DNA from: Clostridioides difficile | GTDB lineage: Bacteria > Bacillota > Clostridia > Peptostreptococcales > Peptostreptococcaceae | DNA length: 64,000 nt | Reading direction: 5' to 3' | NCBI GenBank assembly: GCA_012955965.1 | Contig: JABBZI010000004.1 | Coordinates: forward strand, 62,001 to 126,000 | In this document: positions 54,804 through 63,436 of the stretch, piece after piece | Layout of the letters: every line of letters starts with the position of its first letter | Numbering within the stretch: the first letter of the stretch is position 1 | Program-made: the position numbers and the translations under genes | The notes under the pieces: generated by a model | What the model was told of the DNA's origin: nothing | What the model saw: the letters and a program-made list of their open reading frames with translations, nothing else | The model's database searches: none

Positions 54804-57176
54804 TTAAAAATTACTATGTGAATTTCTAGCTATTATCGCATCTTGCATTTCTCTTGATAAATTAACAAATTGAGTACTATATCCAGCAACTCTCACTAGT
54901 AAATCTTTATATTCCGCTGGATTTTCTTGAGCCTTTAATAAAATATCATTTGATATTGTATTAAATTGTACATGGAATCCTCCTAGCGCAAAATATGATT
55001 TGACCATAGATGATAAATTTCTAAGTCCTCTTTCTGTTTCCACCAAATCTTGATTTAGTCTTAGGTTTAATAGTGTTCCACCTGTATGAACATCATGATT
55101 TATTTTTGATGCAGATTTCATAGCTGCTAGTGGACTTGTTGTGTCAGTTCCAACAAATGGAGAAACACCTTCTGTCAAAGGTTTTGTTGCTTTTCTTCCA
55201 CATGGAGTTGCACCTACAATTTTTCCAGTTGGCACATAATTTGATATTCCCATAAAAGCACTATTAAATTTTGAACCAAATATATCTTTATATTTTCTAG
55301 TTTCAGTATAATAAAAATCAGAAATTTCAATTGCTAATGAATCTACATAATCATTATCATTTCCATACTTAGGAACATCAAGTGCAAGTTTTCTTAAATC
55401 TTCATAACCTTCCCAATCATTGTTTAGTGCTTTTGTTAACTCTTCTAGTGTAGTAACTTTATCTTCAAATACTAATTTTTTTATAGCTGCTAGTGAGTTT
55501 GAAACTACTCCTAGCCCTATACCAGTTAATACAGGTCCTATATTATATTTTGCTCCACCCTTACTTAAATCAATACCTTTATCTAAACAGCCATCCACAC
55601 AAGTAGATAAAAATGGTCTTGGTACCATTTCTTTATGAATTTGTTGAGCAACAGTAGTTCCTATAACAGAATTTTTAATAAGGTATGCTAATTGCTTTAA
55701 AAACTCATCTTTAACTTCTTCAAAAGAAGCAAATTCTGTAATATTCTTCACACCTAACCCCATTGTTTCTCCAGTTAATCTGCTTTTCCCCTCATTCATG
55801 GCATATTCTAAAGCTGCTGCAAAATTTATATTTACTGCTGAAGTCCATTGCCCTGTTTTTCTAAAATGAGGAACTACACAACCACAATTACTCCAGTCTC
55901 TTGCATCTTCTGCATCATACCCATCTTGTAATAACATTTGTGCTCCTGCGCTATCACTGTGTATAGCAGGGAAACCAGTACCTTGTTTTACTAGTTTTGC
56001 AACTGCCATAACAAAATCATCTGGTGCTCCTTGGCTTACTCTGACACTCAAACCTGGCTGATGAGTTTTTACACTTTCTGTAGCCTTTAAACACATATAT
56101 GAAATATCATTTGTTCCATCAGTACCATTTCTCTTTTTACCACCAACAGTAAGATTTTGGAATTGATTGTATCCTGCAAAGTAATTTGCTGTATTTGCTG
56201 ATATAGTCCATACCCATTCTGACAACTTAATCCAAAGAGCTTCTATCAATTCTTGAGCTTCTGATTCAGTTATCTTACCTTCTTTAACATCATTTTCATA
56301 ATATGGGTACATATATTGGTCAAATCTACCTAAATTTAATGCTAGAGGGTTTTCTGATAAAACACCACCTAGTTGTACAAACCATACAAATTGAATTGCT
56401 TCATAAAAACTAGTTGGAGGATTTGCTGGTACATTCATACATATTTCTGCTATTTTTAGAAGCTCTGCTTTTCTTTTTTTATCTGTTTCAAACTCACTCA
56501 TTTCTTTTGCGAGCTTTGAATATCTATTTGCCAATGTCATGATAGCTTCTGCCACTATGGAAACAGATTTGTAGAAATCTATTTTTTCAATATTTTCTGA
56601 AATTGATATATCTAATTCTGCTATTTTTTTGTCTGCATCTTCTTTAATTCCTTTGTATCCTTTTACAAATAGTATATCTTGATAATCTGGAGTTACTTCA
56701 CCAACTGCCTGTCTCCATTTAGAATCATTGTCTATTATTCCTGTATCTACCAATATCTTAGCTGTATCTTCTGGAATTCTTGCTAAAAAAACTTCTTCCA
56801 AAGATTTTCCCTTCCAATATGGAAATATCTCTTTTCTTATAAATTCTATTTGCTCTTTTGATATTACATATGGGTCTTGAGTTCTTTCATCAAAAGTATC
56901 CATTTCTTTATCTACCCATTGCCAAGAAAATTCTGGTGTCAATATACCTGTTCTTCTAAACTTACCTGCTGTTCCTACAATTAATTCATTTTCAAATATT
57001 TTTATAGGAAGTCCTTTACATGTCTCTAAAAAAGCTTTAGCTCTTCTTATACATATAGCTTCTCCCTCAGTTTTTTTATGTGATTCTGTAAAAATTCTAG
57101 CTCTTTCACAACATATCATAGGCTTAGAATTAATATATTCTTGTCTAAATGCTTCTATTCTATTAGTTTGGCTCAT
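54804..57176 (-). CDS. Glycyl radical enzyme of unassigned substrate
   Basis: 790 residues, full-length PFL-like/dehydratase-size. Glycyl radical motif RVAGYSTQFVNLS puts the radical at Gly765. The thiyl cysteine is most likely Cys433 in NCGCVVPH. In diol dehydratases, choline lyase, HypD-type and 4-hydroxyphenylacetate decarboxylase the motif is GCVE, with a Glu two residues after Cys; here that position is Val435, followed by Pro-His. So the chemistry is unlikely to be standard dehydration. Operon: this enzyme, activase, XRE-cupin regulator. AAGGGGG precedes the ATG. No microcompartment genes are nearby. Confidence 0.9.
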   Translation of the reverse strand: MSQTNRIEAFRQEYINSKPMICCERARIFTESHKKTEGEAICIRRAKAFLETCKGLPIKIFENELIVGTAGKFRRTGILTPEFSWQWVDKEMDTFDERTQDPYVISKEQIEFIRKEIFPYWKGKSLEEVFLARIPEDTAKILVDTGIIDNDSKWRQAVGEVTPDYQDILFVKGYKGIKEDADKKIAELDISISENIEKIDFYKSVSIVAEAIMTLANRYSKLAKEMSEFETDKKRKAELLKIAEICMNVPANPPTSFYEAIQFVWFVQLGGVLSENPLALNLGRFDQYMYPYYENDVKEGKITESEAQELIEALWIKLSEWVWTISANTANYFAGYNQFQNLTVGGKKRNGTDGTNDISYMCLKATESVKTHQPGLSVRVSQGAPDDFVMAVAKLVKQGTGFPAIHSDSAGAQMLLQDGYDAEDARDWSNCGCVVPHFRKTGQWTSAVNINFAAALEYAMNEGKSRLTGETMGLGVKNITEFASFEEVKDEFLKQLAYLIKNSVIGTTVAQQIHKEMVPRPFLSTCVDGCLDKGIDLSKGGAKYNIGPVLTGIGLGVVSNSLAAIKKLVFEDKVTTLEELTKALNNDWEGYEDLRKLALDVPKYGNDNDYVDSLAIEISDFYYTETRKYKDIFGSKFNSAFMGISNYVPTGKIVGATPCGRKATKPLTEGVSPFVGTDTTSPLAAMKSASKINHDVHTGGTLLNLRLNQDLVETERGLRNLSSMVKSYFALGGFHVQFNTISNDILLKAQENPAEYKDLLVRVAGYSTQFVNLSREMQDAIIARNSHSNF

Positions 57177-57213
57177 TTAAAATCCCCCTTAGATAAATAT
57201 CTATTAGCTTTTT

Positions 57214-57244
57214 GTATGTTATAACATACTTTAATTATATTATA
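57214..57244 (-). promoter_or_regulatory. Promoter region and perfect palindrome of the glycyl radical enzyme operon
   Basis: Overlapping TATAAT boxes on the minus strand (57244-57239 and 57239-57234) are followed at about +1 by GTATGTTATAACATAC (57214-57229), a perfect 16-bp palindrome and a good repressor site. No strong -35 is visible. The gene starts 38 bases further on. Confidence 0.65.
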
Positions 57245-57331
57245 CTGTCCTTTTACATAAAATGGAAGCATAAATAATTTATATATAATCTATTTCTATT
57301 TTGTTATAAGCTTTTATATTACACTAACATG

Positions 57332-58015
57332 CTAATGATTTGAAATATCAAATTTGTATAATAGGCTAAGTTTTAAGACTTTAGTAGACTTTTTAACTTT
57401 ATTAACTTCAATATGTATATCATTCATATAAGGAAACTCTATAGTACCTACTCCCTCATTAAAATTTTTTTCTACAATAGAAAAAAATTCTTTCTCTGTT
57501 AATTCTGTATTAGTCAATGACTTAAATAGATTGTATATGAATTTAATATATTTATCACTTTTAGACAACTTATCTTCTTCTGGATATTCTTTAGCACAGA
57601 GAATATCAATTATTACCTTTCCTTCTTTGTCATCTTCAGACATAGAATAGAATAAACTTCGAATATTTTTTTCAGGTACTTTCTCAGTTCCATTTATAGA
57701 TACCACAAAACTACCATCTGTTTTTGAATCAGTAACACTATAGCCACTATCTGTTATAGTTTTAGAAAACCTTTGAGATAAATCTTTTTTTACTTCTTCT
57801 CTTCCATTTATATCATTTATCTTTTTTGAGTAATCATTAAACAATTCAATCGATTCTTCTTTTTTATCTTCAACTTGTTTTTTTAATGAATCTTCACTGA
57901 TTTGCTTTGGACTATTTAAATTATTATCAAATTTAGGAGACATACATCCTACCATAAATCCCAAACTGACATTTAAAGCTACTACTACAGTCACTCTATA
58001 TATTTTTATATTCAT
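57332..58015 (-). CDS. Probable lipoprotein of unknown function
   Basis: 227 residues. Hydrophobic start with a lipobox-like MVGC (Cys24), then a Lys/Glu-rich helical region, then a mixed domain. I do not recognise the family. GAGGGAAG precedes the ATG. It lies downstream of the Agr-type kinase but behind a strong terminator, so it is probably transcribed separately. Confidence 0.68.
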   Translation of the reverse strand: MNIKIYRVTVVVALNVSLGFMVGCMSPKFDNNLNSPKQISEDSLKKQVEDKKEESIELFNDYSKKINDINGREEVKKDLSQRFSKTITDSGYSVTDSKTDGSFVVSINGTEKVPEKNIRSLFYSMSEDDKEGKVIIDILCAKEYPEEDKLSKSDKYIKFIYNLFKSLTNTELTEKEFFSIVEKNFNEGVGTIEFPYMNDIHIEVNKVKKSTKVLKLSLLYKFDISNH

Positions 58016-58036
58016 ATATACTTCCCTCCATTGTAT

Positions 58037-58105
58037 TTACATCTCTAAGGCATTACCTATTACACTGCAATAATTTTTTATATTATCTTCACTTTCAAGG
58101 TTCAT
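58037..58105 (-). other. 22-codon ORF resembling a histidine kinase N-box fragment
   Basis: ATG 58105 to TAA 58037 encodes MNLESEDNIKNYCSVIGNALEM. NYCSVIGNALE looks like the N-box of GHKL kinases (compare IFSNILDNAIEAC in the intact kinase 0.5 kb away). AAAGGTGG lies 12 bases upstream. It may be the relic of a second kinase, or chance. Confidence 0.25.
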
Positions 58106-58132
58106 TGTTCAGTACATACCACCTTTCTATAC

Positions 58133-58224
58133 GGTACTTATAGCTTATACTAGTAAAACTATAAGTACCTTAATACACAAATAAGGATGTTATCTTTTAT
58201 TATTAAAAAGATAACATCCTTATT
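58133..58224. terminator. Terminator after the kinase gene plus a second hairpin
   Basis: AATAAGGATGTTATCTTTT (58180-58198) pairs perfectly over 19 bp with 58206-58224 and ends in T-runs on both strands. Nearby, GGTACTTATAG (58133-58143) pairs with CTATAAGTACC (58159-58169), 11 bp, which may be an operator for the lipoprotein gene. Confidence 0.8.
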
Positions 58225-58258
58225 TTTTTGTATCAATATAGATGCTCTAACTCGTAAC

Positions 58259-59638
58259 TTAATCGACCCAACTGTCAGTATCTTGATTTAGTGGTATGTA
58301 TATATTTAACATAAATTTATCCTTATTATTTTCAAATAATAGTTCTCCATCATAGTTTTGCAAAGAGGATTTAATACTCTGCATTCCTATTCCATGCACA
58401 AATTTATCCATTTTGTCTGTCAATAATATACTTTTATTGGAAGTAATAGAATTTACCTTACTGTTTTCACATTTAAGTACAAAAAATGACTTCGTTATAG
58501 TTCCTTTAATTCTAATATATTTATTACTCTTTTCGTCTATAATTTTATCACATGCTTCTATAGCATTATCTAAAATATTAGAAAAAATGCTCGAGACATC
58601 TATAGGCTTCATAAAATTTATTTTTGAAAAATTTATGCAACAGTTAAATTTAATTCCCTTTTTTGCACATATTTCACTCTTTTCATTGATTATAATATCC
58701 AATATCATATTTCCTGTATTATAAATATCTTTAAATGATTTAATCTCATCTTTTAAATTCCTCACATATTCATCTATTTCTTTACTATTATTTTTGAGAT
58801 TATCTATACAATAAATATGATTATTTATATCATGGTAAAGCTTCTTAACTTTCATATGAGATTCTTGAATGGCTAAATAATGTGCATATTGCATCTCTAA
58901 CTTATTTTTTATTAATTCATTTTGGGATTTTAATTTATTTTCTTTTATTATTTCTTTAAATACTAATATAAGAAGTATGCTACTAGCTCCTACTAACTTC
59001 GGATTCACAAAATTGTCAAAATAGTATCCTTCTGAATGTAATGACCCAAAACGTTCTAATTTCTTCAATATATAATTTGTGAATACATTAGTTGTATTAA
59101 CTAATAAAGCAAATAATAAATATACATAATTTCTCTTATCCTGACTAATTGATTTTATATACTTTCTAAAAAAATAAAATATCATGTATATGAGAATAAG
59201 TATTAAATTACTATATATATGAATTTTTATATAATCTAGATGAGATAGCAATAAGTATTCTTTAGATGATATAACATTACCTGTAATCACAAAAAATAGT
59301 ATCCTATCTACAACATCGTTTAAACATTCATAATATACTCTAAATAAATAAAAGAAAACAGCATACTTAATATAGCTTATATTATAAAAATAATTATAAT
59401 ATCCTCCCCAAACAATAAATGTAACAATAGGAAATAGATAACTTATATTATTGTAATACTTTCCTTCATTTAATAATCTAGTTAATTCAACCATAAAATA
59501 AATCAAAAACAACAAAATATAAAATATGATTTTTTCATTTTTTTTATTATCGTCTTTGTAAGTTAATACATCTTTCATTATAATAAATCTTGTAAATATA
59601 GATAAAATTAATAATAGCTCAATCATAAAATTTAGCAT
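58259..59638 (-). CDS. Agr-type (GHKL) sensor histidine kinase
   Basis: 459 residues: six or so membrane segments in the first 235 residues, a helical dimerisation segment with phospho-acceptor His in KKLYHDINNHIYCIDNL, N-box FSNILDNAIEAC and G-box HGIGMQSIKSSL. This is the AgrC/HPK10 layout, whose ligands are usually peptides. No agrB or agrD-like gene lies nearby. The start overlaps the response regulator stop by 7 bp. Confidence 0.88.
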   Translation of the reverse strand: MLNFMIELLLILSIFTRFIIMKDVLTYKDDNKKNEKIIFYILLFLIYFMVELTRLLNEGKYYNNISYLFPIVTFIVWGGYYNYFYNISYIKYAVFFYLFRVYYECLNDVVDRILFFVITGNVISSKEYLLLSHLDYIKIHIYSNLILILIYMIFYFFRKYIKSISQDKRNYVYLLFALLVNTTNVFTNYILKKLERFGSLHSEGYYFDNFVNPKLVGASSILLILVFKEIIKENKLKSQNELIKNKLEMQYAHYLAIQESHMKVKKLYHDINNHIYCIDNLKNNSKEIDEYVRNLKDEIKSFKDIYNTGNMILDIIINEKSEICAKKGIKFNCCINFSKINFMKPIDVSSIFSNILDNAIEACDKIIDEKSNKYIRIKGTITKSFFVLKCENSKVNSITSNKSILLTDKMDKFVHGIGMQSIKSSLQNYDGELLFENNKDKFMLNIYIPLNQDTDSWVD

Positions 59639-60345
59639 ATTGTATCACCAAGAAATTTCAAGAACTTCTCTTTGACCTCTTTATACCTGTATCTGCTAAT
59701 TGGTACTTCTTCCCCACTTTCCAGTATTGCAATATTATATTTTATATTTTCAACATAATTTAAATTGACTATAAAACTTTTATGACATCTTACAAATCTA
59801 GACAGATTTAGTTCTTTTTCTATTTTACTTAGACTGTACTTTATATCAAAGTTTTTATTTATAGTGTGTATTATCATATCTTTTTTTTGAACTTCTATAT
59901 ACTTAATTTGATTTAAATAAATCTTGTATGTGTTGGACTTATTTTTTATTGCGATATAACTATCCTTGTTTATTTCTATATCCTTGATACAAGTCAGAAC
60001 ATGTTTTTTTAATTCTTCAAATTCTATTGGCTTTAATAAATATCTATAAGCTCTCACCTCATATCCCTCTTGTATAGAGTCTATCAAAGAGGTTATAAAT
60101 ATTATTTCCATTTCATTACCTACTTCTCTAATCTTTCTTGCAGTATCCATTCCATTTAGTTTTTCCATCTTTATATCAAGAAATAATATATCTATGTCTT
60201 TTAAGTTACTTTCAAGTAACTCTTCTCCAGATAAATATTTTTGTATTTCATATTCTATACTTATATTTTTTAATATATTCGCAAGATAATCTACTATTAA
60301 AAGTTGTGTTTCTTTTTCATCTTCACAAACTGCTATATTAATCAT
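59632..60345 (-). CDS. LytTR-family response regulator (AgrA-like)
   Basis: 237 residues: receiver with acidic CEDEKE and phospho-acceptor Asp in LFLDIKMEKLNG, followed by a LytTR DNA-binding domain (KYIEVQKKDMIIHTINK, FVRCHKSFIVNLNYVENI, ISRYRYKEVKEKFLKFLG). It pairs with the kinase that overlaps its 3' end. GAGGAAC precedes the ATG. Targets are unknown; the DUF2812 gene upstream and the lipoprotein downstream are candidates. Confidence 0.92.
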   Translation of the reverse strand: MINIAVCEDEKETQLLIVDYLANILKNISIEYEIQKYLSGEELLESNLKDIDILFLDIKMEKLNGMDTARKIREVGNEMEIIFITSLIDSIQEGYEVRAYRYLLKPIEFEELKKHVLTCIKDIEINKDSYIAIKNKSNTYKIYLNQIKYIEVQKKDMIIHTINKNFDIKYSLSKIEKELNLSRFVRCHKSFIVNLNYVENIKYNIAILESGEEVPISRYRYKEVKEKFLKFLGDTIC

Positions 60346-60549
60346 AAAGTTCCTCCTTACACGATTTTTAATTAATACGGTTAAAATATTTGAATTAATT
60401 TATTCAAACTCAAATTTATACATCTGATACTTTAGAATAACATTTTTAAATTATTTCTATCAATATTCAATTTTATACAGCTGTTGTTTTGATATATCAA
60501 TTTCACAATAAAAATTAAAAGTATTAAAAACAATATTTACGAATAGAAA

Positions 60550-60592
60550 AGAGTACCCTAAAATACTTTAAAAAGTCATTTCAAGGTACCCT
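60550..60592 (-). terminator. Terminator after the DUF2812 gene
   Basis: AGAGTACC (60550-60557) pairs with GGTACCCT (60585-60592) and ACTTT with AAAGT inside; TCTTTTC follows on the minus strand. Confidence 0.6.
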
Positions 60593-60599
60593 ATCATAT

Positions 60600-61151
60600 T
60601 TATTTAAATTTTTTAAGTCTTAAATAATACATTAGTCTCTTATATAACTGTACTGTATATAAAACTAATAACATAATCTGTAGTACAATAGCAGTTATAG
60701 ATACTCCATAACCACTAGATAGATTACTTATTTCAACACATAATAAATATATAAATATTATTACTAATAAAAAGAATATAAATATGTTCATAAACAAAAT
60801 TGATTTTACTTTATTTTGTTTATCAGAATCACTATATAATTTAGGAGGTACATCTTCATATTCTTTAGACCATACATACCATGAAGATGTCCCCATAAAG
60901 CTGCCAATACTCCTAAACACAAGATTCCAACCTTTTGATTTATTTTCATTGAAATAATTATTTCCTGCATCATAGTAGTAATCAACAGCGTATTTTATTT
61001 TTCTTGTACTTCCTTTATGAAAATAAAATATTCCACCAAGTTTATTTATCTTATATAAATTATATCCCTTCAGTTCCATTTCTTCTAGCCATTTTTCTAT
61101 CTTATCAGGTGAGCTATACCAGTCAAATTTGAACCTTATTTTCTTTTTCAT
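60600..61151 (-). CDS. DUF2812 membrane protein
   Basis: 183 residues from ATG 61151 (GGAGAG upstream). N-terminal DUF2812 domain (FDWYSSPDKIEKWLEEMELKGYNL, ENKSKGWNLVF) and two C-terminal membrane helices (about 120-145 and 155-175) with a basic tail. In other Firmicutes such genes usually follow a PadR regulator; none is present here. Function unknown. Confidence 0.78.
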   Translation of the reverse strand: MKKKIRFKFDWYSSPDKIEKWLEEMELKGYNLYKINKLGGIFYFHKGSTRKIKYAVDYYYDAGNNYFNENKSKGWNLVFRSIGSFMGTSSWYVWSKEYEDVPPKLYSDSDKQNKVKSILFMNIFIFFLLVIIFIYLLCVEISNLSSGYGVSITAIVLQIMLLVLYTVQLYKRLMYYLRLKKFK

Positions 61152-61255
61152 AATACTCACTCTCCAAAATGATATTTTCAAATATCTAAAAAATCTATTT
61201 AAATAATTATATCATTTTGATATTAATTTTAGGTTACAATCAGATATCTAAAAGC

Positions 61256-62059
61256 TTATTTAAATAACAGCAAGCTAATAGCCATAACACCCATCCCTGC
61301 AATCAAACCATAAATAGATAAATGGTGTTCACCATACTCTCTAGCTGATGGCAACAGTTCATCAAGTGATATAAACACCATGATTCCTCCTACAATCGCA
61401 AATACAATTCCAAGAGTTATATCATTTAAGAAATTTCTAAGAAGCGCATACCCAATAATTGCTCCTAATGGCTCAGACATACCAGATAAAAAAGAATAAT
61501 AAAAAGCTTTCTTCTTATCTCCTGTAGCATAATACACTGGTACAGATACAGATATACCTTCTGGTATATTGTGTATAGCTATTGCAATAGCTATTGGTAT
61601 AGCTATCGTAACATCGTCAAGAGCTGATATAAATGTAGCTAAACCTTCTGGAAAATTATGAATTGCTATAGCCATTGCTGTAAATATGCCTGTTCTCAAA
61701 AGAGATTTATTTCTTTTGATATTTTGTTCTTCTATATTTTCCATCTTCTTTATCTCATGTGGATTTTCTTCTTGAGGGATTAACTTGTCAATAATTGCAA
61801 TGATAGCCATCCCTGCAAAAAAAGCTATTACAGTTGCCCAACTTCCCATTTTCTCTCCCATAGACTTTGTTAAAGCATCTTGTGCTTTAGGAAAAATTTC
61901 TATCATAGACACATAAATCATAACACCAGCAGAAAATCCTAAACTTATAGAAAGAAACTTCGTATTAGTTTTTTTAGCAAAAAATGCTATACAACTTCCT
62001 ATACCTGTAGACAACCCTGCCAATAGTGTTATCAAAAATGCAAACACTACATTATTCAA
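61256..62059 (-). CDS. zupT: ZIP-family divalent metal transporter ZupT
   Basis: 267 residues, eight membrane segments, with the metal motifs HNFPEGLATF and HNIPEGISVS and a His/Glu-bearing cytoplasmic loop. It imports Zn, Fe or Mn. TTG 62059 is the better start: AGAAGGTG lies six bases before it and MNNVVFAFLITLLAGLSTGIG matches ZupT starts. A GTG at 62068 falls inside that site. A Fur box lies just upstream. Confidence 0.88.
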   Translation of the reverse strand: MNNVVFAFLITLLAGLSTGIGSCIAFFAKKTNTKFLSISLGFSAGVMIYVSMIEIFPKAQDALTKSMGEKMGSWATVIAFFAGMAIIAIIDKLIPQEENPHEIKKMENIEEQNIKRNKSLLRTGIFTAMAIAIHNFPEGLATFISALDDVTIAIPIAIAIAIHNIPEGISVSVPVYYATGDKKKAFYYSFLSGMSEPLGAIIGYALLRNFLNDITLGIVFAIVGGIMVFISLDELLPSAREYGEHHLSIYGLIAGMGVMAISLLLFK

Positions 62060-62081
62060 ATAAATCACCTTCTTTTTAATT

Positions 62082-62100
62082 GATATTGATTATCATTTTC
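62082..62100. promoter_or_regulatory. Fur box upstream of zupT
   Basis: GATATTGATTATCATTTTC matches the 19-base Fur consensus GATAATGATAATCATTATC at 16 positions. It lies 23-41 bases before the zupT start, where it would overlap the promoter. Confidence 0.7.
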
Positions 62101-62158
62101 TTTTATCCTATCATATATATTTTATATAGTCAATCCTTATAAAAATTATGGACAATAA

Positions 62159-62193
62159 AAAAAGCAGAGATATAAACTTAGTCTCTGCTTTTT
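62159..62193 (-). terminator. Terminator after the M20 amidohydrolase gene
   Basis: AAAAAGCAGAGA (62159-62170) pairs perfectly with 62182-62193, eleven-base loop. Confidence 0.88.
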
Positions 62194-62211
62194 CATTATA
62201 GTATATTAAAC

Positions 62212-63375
62212 TTATTTATTTAAGAAATCCACTGCATATTGAACATATAAAGCAGTTCCAATTTCTAATGCATCCTCATCTATATTAAAACATCCATGAT
62301 GATGAGGGTAACAAGCTCCTTTTGACTCATTTCTAGCTCCGACAAATGCTAGTGCACCAGGTGCAATATTCATAAATTCAGCCAAATCTTCTGCTCCAGT
62401 TACTTTTTCAAACATTGTTATACATTCTTCTCCAAATAGCTTAATTGCTGCATCTGTTGCTATCTTTGAGCATTCTTTGTTATTTATAACTGCTGGTGTT
62501 AGATATCCATATTCTAATTCAGCATCTGCCCTATATGCTCCTGCTGTAGATTTTGCTATACGCTCTAGAATTGAAGGAATTTGTTTTCTAAGTTCTGGAT
62601 TAAATAGTCTTATTGTACCTTCTAAGGTAGCTTCACTTGCTATTACATTAAATCTAGTTCCAGAATTTAAAATTCCAACACTTACAACTAATGGCTCTAA
62701 AGGACTTACTTCTCTACTAACCATAGATTGTAAATTCATAACTATAGCTGAACTTGCAAGTACTGCATCTACCCCTTGATGAGGAAGAGAACCATGACCT
62801 CCCTTACCTTTTACAGTGATTTTAAAGAAATCTGCAGAAGCCATTCTCGGCCCTTCTTCTACTGATATAGTTCCAGATTCCACATCAGTCCAAAGATGTA
62901 TTCCAAATACACTATCTACACCTTCCATGGCGCCATCTTTAATCATAGCTCTTGCACCTTTACCAACTTCTTCTCCTGGTTGAAAAAATAATTTTACAGT
63001 TCCATTAATACTATCTTTAATATCATTTAGTACTTTTGCTGCTCCTAAAAGCATTGATGTATGACCATCATGACCACAAGCATGCATAAGTCCTTCATTT
63101 TTTGATTTATATTCTACATCAGTGCATTCAACAACTTGTAGTGCATCCATGTCGCCTCTAAGTGCTACAGTTTTTCCTGAGTTAGCTCCTTTTATAGTTG
63201 CGATTACACCTGTACCTCCAGCTGATACATATGGTACTCCAATTTTATCAAGTTCTTCTTTGACTCTCTTTGATGTTCTAATTTCTTCCATACTCTTCTC
63301 AGGATTTTCATGAAATTCCCTTCTAAGTTTAATTACATAGTCTTTATAACTTTTTGTTATTTCTTTAATATCCAT
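62212..63375 (-). CDS. M20-family amidohydrolase/peptidase
   Basis: 387 residues: LRREFHENPEKSMEE, MHACGHDGHTSMLLGAA, FQPGEEVGKGARAMI, and PHHHGCFNIDEDALEIG near the end. These are the metal ligands and dimerisation domain of the M20D group, which hydrolyses N-acyl amino acids and related amides. GGAGGT precedes the ATG. The membrane gene 61 bp upstream on the same strand may import its substrate. Confidence 0.9.
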   Translation of the reverse strand: MDIKEITKSYKDYVIKLRREFHENPEKSMEEIRTSKRVKEELDKIGVPYVSAGGTGVIATIKGANSGKTVALRGDMDALQVVECTDVEYKSKNEGLMHACGHDGHTSMLLGAAKVLNDIKDSINGTVKLFFQPGEEVGKGARAMIKDGAMEGVDSVFGIHLWTDVESGTISVEEGPRMASADFFKITVKGKGGHGSLPHQGVDAVLASSAIVMNLQSMVSREVSPLEPLVVSVGILNSGTRFNVIASEATLEGTIRLFNPELRKQIPSILERIAKSTAGAYRADAELEYGYLTPAVINNKECSKIATDAAIKLFGEECITMFEKVTGAEDLAEFMNIAPGALAFVGARNESKGACYPHHHGCFNIDEDALEIGTALYVQYAVDFLNK

Positions 63376-63436
63376 TCCAGACCTCCAAGTAGTACATATT
63401 CTTATTATTTAAAATATTTCTTATAATTATTAAATG

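Noticed and set aside
58037-58105. Signal peptide precursor for the Agr-type kinase
   Set aside because: It lacks an AgrD-like amphipathic leader and acidic tail, and resembles a kinase N-box instead.
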